From positions 268,008 through 332,007 of the forward strand of contig NZ_LT707409.1 in assembly GCF_900156875.1 (NCBI RefSeq): DNA of 64,000 nucleotides, in the 5' to 3' direction. A program made the position numbers and the translations under genes. The DNA is from Robertmurraya dakarensis. GTDB taxonomy: Bacteria > Bacillota > Bacilli > Bacillales > Cytobacillaceae. Of this stretch, positions 54,746 through 64,000 are shown in pieces. The notes under the pieces were generated by a model that did not search any database, was not told where the DNA came from, and saw only the letters and a list, made by a program, of their open reading frames with translations. Position 1 is the first letter of the stretch. Each line of letters opens with the position of its first letter.

Positions 54746-55639
54746 TTATTCAGCCTTTCCGTGCGGGTTTTTTAATCCTAAAAATGTTCGTGCTTCAGCA
54801 GGTGTCATCGGACTAGCGCCTAGACCAGCCATAATGGAAGCTGCTTTTTCTACCAATTGTGCATTGGTTGCGAATACGCCCTTATCGAGATAAAGATTGT
54901 CTTCCAAACCAACACGTACATTTCCGCCTAGAAGCATTGATTGAATTGCCATTGGCATTTGCATTCTGCCGATTCCAAAAGCAGACCAGTGTGCATTTTC
55001 AGGAAGCTTATCACGCATATACAACATGGTTTCCGCGTCTGCGTCTGCTCCCCATGGAATGCCGAGACAGAATTGGAACATTGGATCGCCATCAATTAGG
55101 CCTTCATCGATTAATTGCTTCGCAAAACGAAGATGTCCGGTGTCAAAGCATTCTAATTCTGGCTTTACACCGCTTTTTTGAATAAGACTTGCTTGTTTGC
55201 GAAGCCAATCAGTTGTGCTTATGTACAACTGATCCCCGAAATTGACACTTCCACAATCAAGGGTGCACAACTCTGGCAGCAAGGCACCAACCGGCTCATG
55301 CCGTTCTTCAGGTGTTTGCATATCAGTTCCAGGACCGCCAACGGCAGGGTTTTCTTCACTTGGAATCCAGTCACCTCCACCTCCAGACGTTAAATTTAAG
55401 ATCACATCTGTATCGGATTCACGTACTCTTTCCACGACCTCGCGAAACAAATTTGTATCGTGGCTGATTCCGCCAGTTTTTGGATCACGAACATGGATAT
55501 GGGCAATCGTTGCACCAGCCTTTGCAGCATCAATGGCCGATTTCGCAATTTCATCTGGTGTAACGGGTACATGTGGGCTTTTGTGTGCAGTATCTCCAGC
55601 ACCTGTGACGGCACAAGTTAAAATGACATTTTTACGCAT
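54746..55639 (-). CDS. cdhC: Dehydrocarnitine cleavage enzyme, BKACE family (CdhC)
   Basis: This 297-residue beta-keto-acid cleavage enzyme has the zinc-binding motif [23 protein letters not shown] and the [21 protein letters not shown] segment. It would transfer the acyl part of 3-dehydrocarnitine to CoA from acetyl-CoA, giving betainyl-CoA and acetoacetate. Substrate specificity within BKACE varies widely, and the choice here is based on the adjoining carnitine dehydrogenase and thioesterase. GGAGG precedes the ATG. Confidence 0.88.
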   Translation of the reverse strand: MRKNVILTCAVTGAGDTAHKSPHVPVTPDEIAKSAIDAAKAGATIAHIHVRDPKTGGISHDTNLFREVVERVRESDTDVILNLTSGGGGDWIPSEENPAVGGPGTDMQTPEERHEPVGALLPELCTLDCGSVNFGDQLYISTTDWLRKQASLIQKSGVKPELECFDTGHLRFAKQLIDEGLIDGDPMFQFCLGIPWGADADAETMLYMRDKLPENAHWSAFGIGRMQMPMAIQSMLLGGNVRVGLEDNLYLDKGVFATNAQLVEKAASIMAGLGASPMTPAEARTFLGLKNPHGKAE

Positions 55640-55663
55640 ATGAATTCCTCCTCATATAAAATA

Positions 55664-55700
55664 AAAAAAGAAAATGGTTTCTCTTCCCATTTTCTTTTTT
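55664..55700 (-). terminator. Terminator or attenuator between gbsR-like gene and cdhC
   Basis: AAAAAAGAAAATGG (55664-55677) and CCATTTTCTTTTTT (55687-55700) form a perfect 14-bp stem, followed on the minus strand by a T-run. It lies in the 81-bp gap before cdhC, so the cdh genes either depend on read-through or have their own promoter. Confidence 0.75.
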
Positions 55701-55720
55701 GGACATCAAAGTAGTGTAAC

Positions 55721-56257
55721 TTACGGTTTTGGAACATGCTTAAAGATTTCTCCGCTTTGGAAAAACTCGACAAGATTGGCAATCCATTGATAATAATTGA
55801 GCCATTCCTTTGTTTCTAACAGCAGCTCATTAATCCTTTGTTCCGTATCTTCATTGATCTTTCCGCTGTCCAAGACAGCATTCAGCTCAGCTGACAACTT
55901 CTTTTCAAACATCTTGTTTTTCTGAATAGCTTTTTGCCAGTTGGAGGTGAATAGCGAGATGAAGGTTTGATAATAATCTTGTTCTACATTATAAAGGTCT
56001 TTTCGAACACCTTTTTCAAACACTTTTTCTGCTATATTTAGGTCAACCATCTCACGGACGACCTGACTCATTCGCGTTTTACTCATACCTGTTGCAGTTG
56101 ACAGTTCATCAAGTGTCATCGGCTTTCTATTGATATAAATAATCCCAAGAACACGGCCAACAGTAGTAGATACTCCGAATGTGTGCATATTGTCCGCGAT
56201 TTTATCAACGAACTGTTCTTCTAAATGTTTAAGTTTATCTCCTGGTTGTTCATTCAA
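55721..56257 (-). CDS. GbsR-type MarR-family transcriptional regulator
   Basis: This protein of about 178 residues has a winged helix (STTVGRVLGIIYINRKPMTLDELSTATGMSKTRMSQVVREM) and a helical C-terminus (WLNYYQWIANLVEFFQSGEIF), as in GbsR, the choline-responsive repressor of glycine-betaine genes, and OpcR. TTG 56257 is preferred because AAGGGTG lies 6 nt upstream. An ATG at 56281 without a clear site would add eight residues. It lies between the cdh genes and the divergent opuC operon and probably controls both in response to a quaternary amine. Confidence 0.85.
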   Translation of the reverse strand: MNEQPGDKLKHLEEQFVDKIADNMHTFGVSTTVGRVLGIIYINRKPMTLDELSTATGMSKTRMSQVVREMVDLNIAEKVFEKGVRKDLYNVEQDYYQTFISLFTSNWQKAIQKNKMFEKKLSAELNAVLDSGKINEDTEQRINELLLETKEWLNYYQWIANLVEFFQSGEIFKHVPKP

Positions 56258-56426
56258 ATGAATCACCCTTCCACTATCCATCTACAATGCCACTTTAACA
56301 TAACTTACAGGAATTCCTAAAATTAGCATTAGAGAGTATTAAAGAGTATTTAGGAGAATTTATAAGCAAAGTATACATTAAACTTTGTACAATAAAAAGT
56401 TTACGTGAATATTGTGTAATTTGTAC

Positions 56427-56438
56427 AGTTTATAAACT
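56427..56438. promoter_or_regulatory. Palindrome AGTTTATAAACT between gbsR-like gene and opuC
   Basis: A perfect 12-bp palindrome lies in the divergent intergenic region, surrounded by AAACTTT/AAAGTTT and TTGTACA/TGTACAA variants between 56380 and 56460. It is a reasonable candidate binding region for the GbsR-like protein. Confidence 0.45.
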
Positions 56439-56546
56439 TTATATTTTACAAACTTTACTTTATACTGAGTACATTGCTGAGTGTTGACGAATGCTATTCG
56501 CGATTCACAAGTTAATTAATAGAAAAAACATGGAGGTGGCTTACCT

Positions 56547-57686
56547 TTGTTGAAATTTGATAATGTTTCGAAGGTATATAAAGGTGGAAAAAAAGCGGTT
56601 CAGAATTTAACCTTAGAATTTGAAAAAGGTGAATTCATTTGTTTTATCGGTCCGAGTGGATGCGGGAAGACAACAACAATGAAAATGATTAATCGCTTAA
56701 TCGAACCAACTGGAGGAAGTATTTCTATAAATGGTGTAAACATTATGGATAAGGACCCGGTTCAACTAAGAAGAGAAATTGGCTATGTGATCCAGCAGAT
56801 CGGGTTATTTCCTCATATGACCATTCAAGAAAATATCTCTCTAGTATTGAAACTATTAAAATGGCCGGAGGAAAAGCGCCGTGAACGGGCAAAAGAATTA
56901 TTGACGCTTGTTGATATGACACCAGATTATTTGGAAAAGTATCCTCATGAATTGAGTGGAGGGCAGCAGCAGCGTATTGGAGTTCTACGTGCATTAGCCG
57001 CTGATCAGCCGCTTATTTTAATGGATGAACCATTTGGTGCGCTAGATCCAATCACAAGAGATTCTTTGCAGGAAGAATTCAAAAAGCTGCAAAAGAAGCT
57101 TGATAAAACGATCGTCTTCGTTACCCATGATATGGACGAGGCGATTAAATTAGCCGATCGAATTGTGATCATGCGTGATGGCCAATTAGTGCAATGCGAC
57201 ACTCCTGATGAGATTTTACGAAATCCTGCTGATGAATTTGTTGAAGAGTTCATTGGGAAAGATCGTCTTGTACAAGCAAGACCGAATATTCAAACAGTCG
57301 AGCAAATTATGAATCCAAATCCTAGTACGATTACAGGAGATGGCACTTTATCAGAAGCGATTCAATTAATGAAGCAAAATCGAGTGGATTCTTTACTTGT
57401 AGTCGATGAAAACAAGGTGTTACAAGGCTTTATTGATGTTGAAATCATTGATCAAAAACGGAAAAAAGCAACCCGCGTTTCCGATGTAGTCGAGTCTGAG
57501 CTATTTACGGTTGAAAAAGGAACACTCGTTCGTGATACGATTCGTAAAATTCTAAAAAGAGGGATGAAGTACGTACCGGTAATCGATGAAGAAAAACGTC
57601 TAATTGGAATTGTGACAAGAGCTAGCTTAGTAGATATTGTCTATGATTCTATCTGGGGCGAGGACGAAATTTCAAACATAGGATAG
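56547..57686 (+). CDS. opuCA: Quaternary-amine ABC transporter ATPase (OpuCA-like)
   Basis: This 379-residue ATPase has Walker A ([12 protein letters not shown]), signature [16 protein letters not shown], Walker B ([12 protein letters not shown]) and the His switch ([11 protein letters not shown]). Two CBS domains follow from about residue 250 ([21 protein letters not shown] and [21 protein letters not shown]), which in OpuCA-type ATPases sense ionic strength or c-di-AMP. Start is TTG with GGAGG upstream. It energises uptake of carnitine, choline or betaine. Confidence 0.9.
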   Translation: MLKFDNVSKVYKGGKKAVQNLTLEFEKGEFICFIGPSGCGKTTTMKMINRLIEPTGGSISINGVNIMDKDPVQLRREIGYVIQQIGLFPHMTIQENISLVLKLLKWPEEKRRERAKELLTLVDMTPDYLEKYPHELSGGQQQRIGVLRALAADQPLILMDEPFGALDPITRDSLQEEFKKLQKKLDKTIVFVTHDMDEAIKLADRIVIMRDGQLVQCDTPDEILRNPADEFVEEFIGKDRLVQARPNIQTVEQIMNPNPSTITGDGTLSEAIQLMKQNRVDSLLVVDENKVLQGFIDVEIIDQKRKKATRVSDVVESELFTVEKGTLVRDTIRKILKRGMKYVPVIDEEKRLIGIVTRASLVDIVYDSIWGEDEISNIG

Positions 57687-57699
57687 GAGGGAGTTGACC

Positions 57700-59284
<1,585 letters not shown>

Positions 59285-59301
59285 AACGGGGAGGTGACAG
59301 G

Positions 59302-59979
59302 ATGGATGTCATTCAAGATATAATCGTTTATTATTCGCAAAATGCAGGCTATGTGTGGGAGCAGTTTTACCGGCATTTTCTAATGTCTGCTTACGGGGTA
59401 TTGTTTGCTGCGATTGTAGCAATTCCGCTTGGAATCCTCATCGCAAGGCATCATAAATTAAGCACATGGGTCATTTCACTGGCAAATATCATTCAAACCA
59501 TTCCGGCGCTGGCGATGCTTGCAGTGCTGATGCTTGTGATGGGACTCGGAACTAACACGGTTGTATTTTCTTTATTTCTATACTCGCTATTGCCAATCAT
59601 TAAAAATACGTATACCGGGATCCGCAATGTCGATCATGCCTTGCTTGAATCTGGTAAAGCGATGGGAATGACAAAGTTCCAAGTGCTGCGCATGGTCGAA
59701 CTGCCGCTGGCCATGTCGGTCATCATGGCAGGATTAAGAACAGCATTGGTCATTACAATTGGGATTGCTACCATCGGTACTTTTATCGGTGCTGGTGGAT
59801 TAGGGGATATCATTCTGCGTGGTACGAATGCCACTGATGGAACGGCCATCATTCTAGCAGGTGCGATTCCTACAGCATTAATGGCTGTGATTGCTGATAT
59901 CGTGATGGGCTATCTTGAAAAGAAATTATCACCGAATAAGAAAAGAAAATGCACACAGCATCAACAGCAGGCAACATAA
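59302..59979 (+). CDS. opuCD: Quaternary-amine ABC transporter permease (OpuCD-like)
   Basis: This 225-residue permease is a homologue of the one at 57700, with the EAA loop LLESGKAMGMTKFQVLRMVELPLAMS and a basic C-terminus (EKKLSPNKKRK). The GGGGAGG site precedes the ATG. It completes the four-gene transporter with two different permeases, as in the OpuB and OpuC systems of Bacillus. Confidence 0.9.
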   Translation: MDVIQDIIVYYSQNAGYVWEQFYRHFLMSAYGVLFAAIVAIPLGILIARHHKLSTWVISLANIIQTIPALAMLAVLMLVMGLGTNTVVFSLFLYSLLPIIKNTYTGIRNVDHALLESGKAMGMTKFQVLRMVELPLAMSVIMAGLRTALVITIGIATIGTFIGAGGLGDIILRGTNATDGTAIILAGAIPTALMAVIADIVMGYLEKKLSPNKKRKCTQHQQQAT

Positions 59980-59986
59980 ACATATC

Positions 59987-60022
59987 GTCCATCCTGACAT
60001 TGATTTGGGATGGACTTTTTTT
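59987..60022 (+). terminator. Terminator after opuCD
   Basis: GTCCATCC (59987-59994) and GGATGGAC (60008-60015) pair perfectly and are followed by seven T. The hydrolase gene that follows is therefore only partly linked to the transporter. Confidence 0.8.
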
Positions 60023-60040
60023 AAAAGGAGGAAGTGACGA

Positions 60041-61759
60041 ATGGAAATTCAAGAAATATTACTGGAGAAAAACGTTCCTTGTAAAATGAGGGATGGGGTA
60101 ACATTGTATGCAGATATTTACCGCCCAAAGATGGAAGGGAAATTCCCGGTATTGCTGACACGCCTTCCTTATAATAAGGATTTGCCATTCTATTCGCATC
60201 GCTATCTTGATACAAACAGACTGGTTCAGAATGGATATATTGTAATTGTACAAGATGTAAGAGGAAGATTTAATTCTGAAGGAAAATTTTATCCTTTTTT
60301 ACATGAAGCAGAAGACGGTTATGACACGGTGGAATGGGCAGCTTCATTGCCTTACAGCAATGGAAATGTAGGCATGTTCGGTTTGTCTTATTATGGGTAT
60401 ACGCAGCTATTGGCAGCGACGGAGCAGCCGCCGCATTTAAAGGCGATTTTTCCTGCAATGACATTAAATGATTGGCGCAACAATTCCTTGAATGACGGAG
60501 GGAAGTTTCTTGTCGCATCAGCAGAAACATGGGCACTTGAATCGGTTGCTCCTGATCAGCTGAAAAGGAAGCATGGTGACGCGCAGGAATATGAAAGTAT
60601 GATGAAAAAGCTCGTTGAGTACGACAATGACATTGAGCAATGGTATCAGTATAGACCGGTTGAACAGTGGCCGCCGTTAAAAGAATTGGGGGTTGCGGAG
60701 TATTTCTTTGAAATGTTGAATGGAAGCCTGCCTGAGGAGTATTCCGAGAAAATGAGTATCCTCCACAAATATCCACAAATCAACGTACCTGCTTATCATA
60801 TCGCCGGATGGTACGATAATCTGTTAGAATCAACGCTCAAGAACTATAGCGAGTTGCAAAAAAGCGGCCAAGCACAGCAGAAATTAATCATCGGCCCATG
60901 GGGGCATGGTCTGTTTAGCTCGGTGATTGGTGAGAGAAATTTTGGTGTTCATTCTTCGGAAGATGGGATTGATTTAACTGGTCTGCATATTTCTTGGTTT
61001 GATCAGTGGTTAAAGGGAAAAATTGCTCATGAAAATGAGGCTCCGGTTAAATTGTTCGTAATGGGGATCAATGAATGGCGTGATGAATACGAATGGCCGT
61101 TAGCTAGAACAACGTACATGTCTTATTTTTTACATAGCAAGGGGCATGCCAATACCCGTTTTGGTGATGGTTCTTTAAGTGTGGAACAGCCGGGAAGTGA
61201 GAAGGTGGATACGTTTGTTTACGATCCAGGTAACCCTGTTCCTACAAATGGCGGAGGAACGTTATATGCGGGCGTAAATACGCTGGGGCCTAAGGATCAG
61301 CGGATATTGGAAGAAAGAGAGGATGTGTTAGTCTACACATCAGAACCTCTGGAGTCACCACTGGAAGTAACAGGCTCCGTGAAAGTGAAGCTATGGGCAA
61401 AAACAGATGCTGAGGATACGGATTTTACCGTAAAGCTCATGGACGTACTTCCAGATGGCAAGGCCTATAATTTAACGGACGGAATTGTTCGCGCCAAGTA
61501 CCGAACTGGTCATGATATTGGTGAAAAGATTAAAGGTGAAATCTTGGAGTATGAAATGGAATTGTGGCCTACGAGCAATGTATTTCTGCCGGGGCACTGT
61601 ATACGAATTGAAATCTCCTCTAGTAATTTTCCGAAATATGATCCCAACTTAAACACAGGTGAGACGATGATTTCGAGTGTGGAGCATAAGATTGCGAAGC
61701 AAACGATTTATCATGATGAAAAATATCCTTCGCAAATTATTTTGCCTGTTATTGGGTAA
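60041..61759 (+). CDS. CocE/NonD-family hydrolase (X-Pro dipeptidyl-peptidase-like)
   Basis: This 572-residue alpha/beta hydrolase has the nucleophile motif GLSYYG, the oxyanion region VQDVRGRFNSEGKF, a His in GPWGHG and a C-terminal jelly-roll domain (YTSEPLESPLEVTGSVKVKLW). Members cleave esters such as cocaine or acylated amino acids, or peptides. No signal peptide is present. Its place right after the carnitine importer suggests an ester of a quaternary amine, for example an acylcarnitine, but a terminator lies between, so this is only an inference. Confidence 0.82.
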   Translation: MEIQEILLEKNVPCKMRDGVTLYADIYRPKMEGKFPVLLTRLPYNKDLPFYSHRYLDTNRLVQNGYIVIVQDVRGRFNSEGKFYPFLHEAEDGYDTVEWAASLPYSNGNVGMFGLSYYGYTQLLAATEQPPHLKAIFPAMTLNDWRNNSLNDGGKFLVASAETWALESVAPDQLKRKHGDAQEYESMMKKLVEYDNDIEQWYQYRPVEQWPPLKELGVAEYFFEMLNGSLPEEYSEKMSILHKYPQINVPAYHIAGWYDNLLESTLKNYSELQKSGQAQQKLIIGPWGHGLFSSVIGERNFGVHSSEDGIDLTGLHISWFDQWLKGKIAHENEAPVKLFVMGINEWRDEYEWPLARTTYMSYFLHSKGHANTRFGDGSLSVEQPGSEKVDTFVYDPGNPVPTNGGGTLYAGVNTLGPKDQRILEEREDVLVYTSEPLESPLEVTGSVKVKLWAKTDAEDTDFTVKLMDVLPDGKAYNLTDGIVRAKYRTGHDIGEKIKGEILEYEMELWPTSNVFLPGHCIRIEISSSNFPKYDPNLNTGETMISSVEHKIAKQTIYHDEKYPSQIILPVIG

Positions 61760-61766
61760 CGAAATG

Positions 61767-61797
61767 GAGATCAGGTTCCTTTGGGATCTGGTCTTTT
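61767..61797 (+). terminator. Terminator of the CocE-type gene
   Basis: GATCAGGTTCC (61768-61778) pairs with GGGATCTGGTC (61782-61792) with three wobbles, then T-rich sequence. The rest of 61798-62147 is AT-rich with no gene visible. Confidence 0.6.
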
Positions 61798-62147
61798 CTA
61801 TTGGGAAGAGCACGGTCTTATGGACCAGATTTGCTGTTTTCCGCTGGTTTTGGGCGTTTAGAAATTGTCTAACAGACCAGAGCAGAGGATTTCGAGATGA
61901 TTTGGGTCTTTAGAGCATTTCTATTGACCGTTTTCGGTGTTTTCTACTTCAGTTTTGGTCTTGATGCGGTTTTTTTATTATTTTTGGATTATTTTGGTAG
62001 AATCAGGTCGATAAATAATTTTATTAATACATTATTGGAATATTTTAGGATAATTAAGTTGTAAATCGATTTTATAAAAAGGAATAAATTGCCGGAATAG
62101 AGGGGAAACTCACTATAACCCCTTGAATAAACTTTTTACCCCTTAAG

Positions 62148-62172
62148 AAGAGCCTTGATGATCAAGGTTCTT
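62148..62172 (+). terminator. Terminator-like hairpin in the leader of the Rrf2 gene
   Basis: AAGAGCCTTGA (62148-62158) and TCAAGGTTCTT (62162-62172) form an 11-bp stem with one wobble. T-rich sequence follows, 60 bp before the next start codon. It may end upstream transcription or act as an attenuator. Confidence 0.5.
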
Positions 62173-62231
62173 TCTTGCATTTTTTCACTGTAACATTTAT
62201 GATTACAGTACCATCTCTTAGGAGGATTAAG

Positions 62232-62645
62232 ATGAATAGTGACTTCACTTTGGCAGTTCACAGTTTAACCCTTCTGTCACTGCTTCCAGACAGGATGTCA
62301 ACAAGTGACGCCATTGCGGAGAGCGCTTGTGTACACCCGGTTAGAATACGAAAAGTATTAGGACTTTTAAAAAAACAAGGGTTTATACAATCAAGGGAAG
62401 GTACTGGTGGAGGGTTTGTTTTTACGAAAGAACCGAGTGAGGTTAGTTTGTGGGATCTTTACCAGCTAACGGCGAATGGAACAATACAGCCCAAATGTCC
62501 AAAATCGAATCATGAGTGCATCGTTGGTTCAAATATGAAGCATGTTCTAACCTCGATCTTTGAGGATGGGGAAGAGTATTTAGGCAGTTTTCTCAATCAA
62601 TATACCATTCAGGATATCGTAAAACAGGTAAAACAGGAGTCATAA
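62232..62645 (+). CDS. Rrf2-family transcriptional regulator (YwnA-like)
   Basis: This 137-residue regulator has an N-terminal winged helix (DFTLAVHSLTLLSLLP, then HPVRIRKVLGLLKKQGFIQSREGTGGGF). A short linker with two Cys (PKCPKSNHEC) and a C-terminal helix follow. The three-Cys Fe-S pattern of IscR is not complete, which fits the YwnA-type subgroup. ATG 62232 has TAGGAGG upstream. The target genes are not evident. Confidence 0.85.
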   Translation: MNSDFTLAVHSLTLLSLLPDRMSTSDAIAESACVHPVRIRKVLGLLKKQGFIQSREGTGGGFVFTKEPSEVSLWDLYQLTANGTIQPKCPKSNHECIVGSNMKHVLTSIFEDGEEYLGSFLNQYTIQDIVKQVKQES

Positions 62646-62736
62646 GCAAATCTCTTTTCATTTTGCAGCATTCTAGCTAAAATGTAAAAATAAATATTAC
62701 AGTTCAGTAAAAAAACATTTAGGGTGGTGAAGGCGA

Positions 62737-63114
62737 ATGGAACAGAATCAACTTGAAGTGGGGAAATGGGTGAAAGGCAATAATCGAGATGGAGCAATGT
62801 TTCATGGATTTATCGATCATGTTGAACCGTTCCTTAACAAAGTCTTTGTGAGAGTGGTCAATAGTGATCATGAGGAGATTATCGGAAAAACCATCTCCAT
62901 GCATGAATCAAAAGTAACTAGCATTGAACCTGTAACGAACTATTCAAAAGGAGCGATACTCGATTTAATCGATGTGGCATTGCTTATAAAAGATGAAAAA
63001 TGGTTTGCTGAATTGTCATCACAATTAGAAGCAATCACGAAAAAAGGAAATGCTGATTCATCCGTTAAGAAGACTGTAAGTGGCAATGGACGGGATACAA
63101 TAGGAAGAATCTAA
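62737..63114 (+). CDS. IDEAL-domain protein
   Basis: This 125-residue protein has an N-terminal beta-rich part (VGKWVKGNNRDGAMFHGFIDHVE) and a helical IDEAL-type motif (ILDLIDVALLIKDEKWFAELSSQL), a short Firmicute domain probably used for protein contacts. The tail is disordered (KKGNADSSVKKTVSGNG). AGGGTGG lies before the ATG. The function is unknown. Confidence 0.75.
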   Translation: MEQNQLEVGKWVKGNNRDGAMFHGFIDHVEPFLNKVFVRVVNSDHEEIIGKTISMHESKVTSIEPVTNYSKGAILDLIDVALLIKDEKWFAELSSQLEAITKKGNADSSVKKTVSGNGRDTIGRI

Positions 63115-63273
63115 TAGAGTTATTGACCCGTTTTATGAGGGCTGATACAGAAGCAGAGGGGACTCCCTTTGCTTTTTTAATAGGATAAAGAGGACCAAGG
63201 TTTTAGTGTTTTGATATAATCTAATCACATGGTGATTATGTTGTAGATCGAAACAAGAACGGAGAGAAGAGAA

Positions 63274-64000
63274 TTGAGTAAGAAATCAAAACCTCGAAAA
63301 CGCAAGACTATGGATGAATTCGAGGCAGATTATGATGATGTATTTTATTTTATTGCGGGATACACAGATGGCGGGGCCCCATACGGATTAACTTGGGAAG
63401 AGGTCGTTTCCCAAGAATTGCAGTTTCGGCCTGCAAGGAAAAAAGAAGCGAAAGCGGTGGCTGAACTCATTCATCTAGCAATTGGAGATATTGCCGAAAA
63501 GCTCACAGGACAAACGAAGACAGATAATATCCGTGAAACGCTAGCTAATTTTTTCCGTGAAGAGAATAATCGTCTGAGCCATCAAAATACTATGGTGGCA
63601 GATATTTATGATGAAGCAGCGGGAATTGTGATTACCTATCCTGGAGAAGATGCGGCTATGTTGGACGAACCAATTTTGAAGAGATTAAGAAAGAAAAGAA
63701 GGAATGAAGAAATTATCCTGGATAAAGAAGCAGATGAGGGCGATTTTTACATAGATACACTTTGTGTTCATGAAAGGTTTCGCGGCTGCGGGATCGGAAC
63801 GGCACTTATCAATCAAGCAGAAAAAATTGCGAAACAAAAGGGTTACACTAGAATTTCTCTCAATGTTGACCGAGATAATCCGTCTGCTAAGAAACTGTAT
63901 AAAAGTCTTGGATACCATGAGCAAAAAACAATTCAGATTAAAGGACATCCTTATGATTATATGGTGAAAATACTTGATGACATAAAGGATAGTAAAAGTG
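63274..64000 (+). CDS. GNAT N-acetyltransferase with N-terminal extension, cut by window edge
   Basis: An open frame from TTG 63274 (GGAGAG upstream) runs without a stop to the window edge, at least 242 residues. Residues 1-45 are basic then acidic (KSKPRKRKTMDEFEADYDD) and include FIAGYTDGGAPYGLTWEE, which resembles short stand-alone Bacillus proteins (from memory). A GNAT domain follows from about residue 48 (LQFRPARKKEAKAVAELIHLA). The acetyl-CoA site is visible as VHERFRGCGIGTALINQAE, then SLNVDRDNPSAKKLYKSLGY. The acceptor is unknown. Confidence 0.85.
   Translation, partial: MSKKSKPRKRKTMDEFEADYDDVFYFIAGYTDGGAPYGLTWEEVVSQELQFRPARKKEAKAVAELIHLAIGDIAEKLTGQTKTDNIRETLANFFREENNRLSHQNTMVADIYDEAAGIVITYPGEDAAMLDEPILKRLRKKRRNEEIILDKEADEGDFYIDTLCVHERFRGCGIGTALINQAEKIAKQKGYTRISLNVDRDNPSAKKLYKSLGYHEQKTIQIKGHPYDYMVKILDDIKDSKS

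Overview
The window looks like the chromosome of a spore-forming, low-GC Gram-positive rod of the family Bacillaceae. It carries a GerA-type germinant-receptor operon, a KatX-like catalase, meso-diaminopimelate dehydrogenase, an IDEAL-domain protein and an OpuC/GbsR osmolyte module. Start codons are a typical Bacillus mix of ATG, TTG and GTG behind strong AGGAGG-type ribosome binding sites. I cannot name the species.

Left part (1-9 kb). This is an insertion-sequence hot spot: an IS110-family element entering from the left edge, a decayed gene remnant beside it, and two identical IS6-like elements lying head to tail and separated only by an 8-bp target duplication. Two orphan TRAP substrate-binding lipoproteins flank this pair. 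The IS pair has pushed the second one about 3.7 kb away from its probable promoter and operator. Between them sits a small glutaredoxin-like gene in which the codon for the first active-site cysteine is TGA. A compact hairpin lies at bacterial-SECIS spacing downstream, so it is a candidate selenoprotein, with a simple nonsense mutation as the main alternative.

9-22 kb. A DHA2 multidrug transporter is followed by a long catabolic gene set: IclR regulator, acyl-CoA ligase, TRAP DctP/DctQ/DctM, a small GatC/AtzG-like protein, two paralogous amidases and a second acyl-CoA ligase. The logic is uptake of an organic acid or amide, hydrolysis and CoA activation. The substrate is unknown.

22-31 kb. 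Assorted genes: a voltage-sensor-like channel, an acyl-CoA dehydrogenase with a DGC-domain protein, a TerF-like vWA protein, a lipoprotein cyclophilin, a YqiG-like old yellow enzyme and a diguanylate cyclase. Between the last two lies a non-coding minisatellite of 49 units of exactly 52 bp, 40 of which form 20 nearly identical 104-bp dimers, each unit opening with a short dyad.

31-50 kb. Catalase, a germinant-receptor operon whose C subunit is broken by a stop and a frameshift, an AAA-ATPase/TPR/membrane-protein operon, ddh, an amidohydrolase-nucleoside-recognition pair, a gamma-carbonic-anhydrase-like protein, a sulfatase and a WG-repeat protein.

50-64 kb. A TAXI-type TRAP transporter is followed by a carnitine-degradation operon in the order cdhC-cdhA-cdhB behind a GbsR-like regulator, divergent from an opuCABCD-type quaternary-amine importer. 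Together these would import carnitine and turn it into glycine betaine plus acetoacetate. A CocE-type hydrolase, an Rrf2 regulator, an IDEAL protein and a GNAT acetyltransferase that runs off the right edge close the window.
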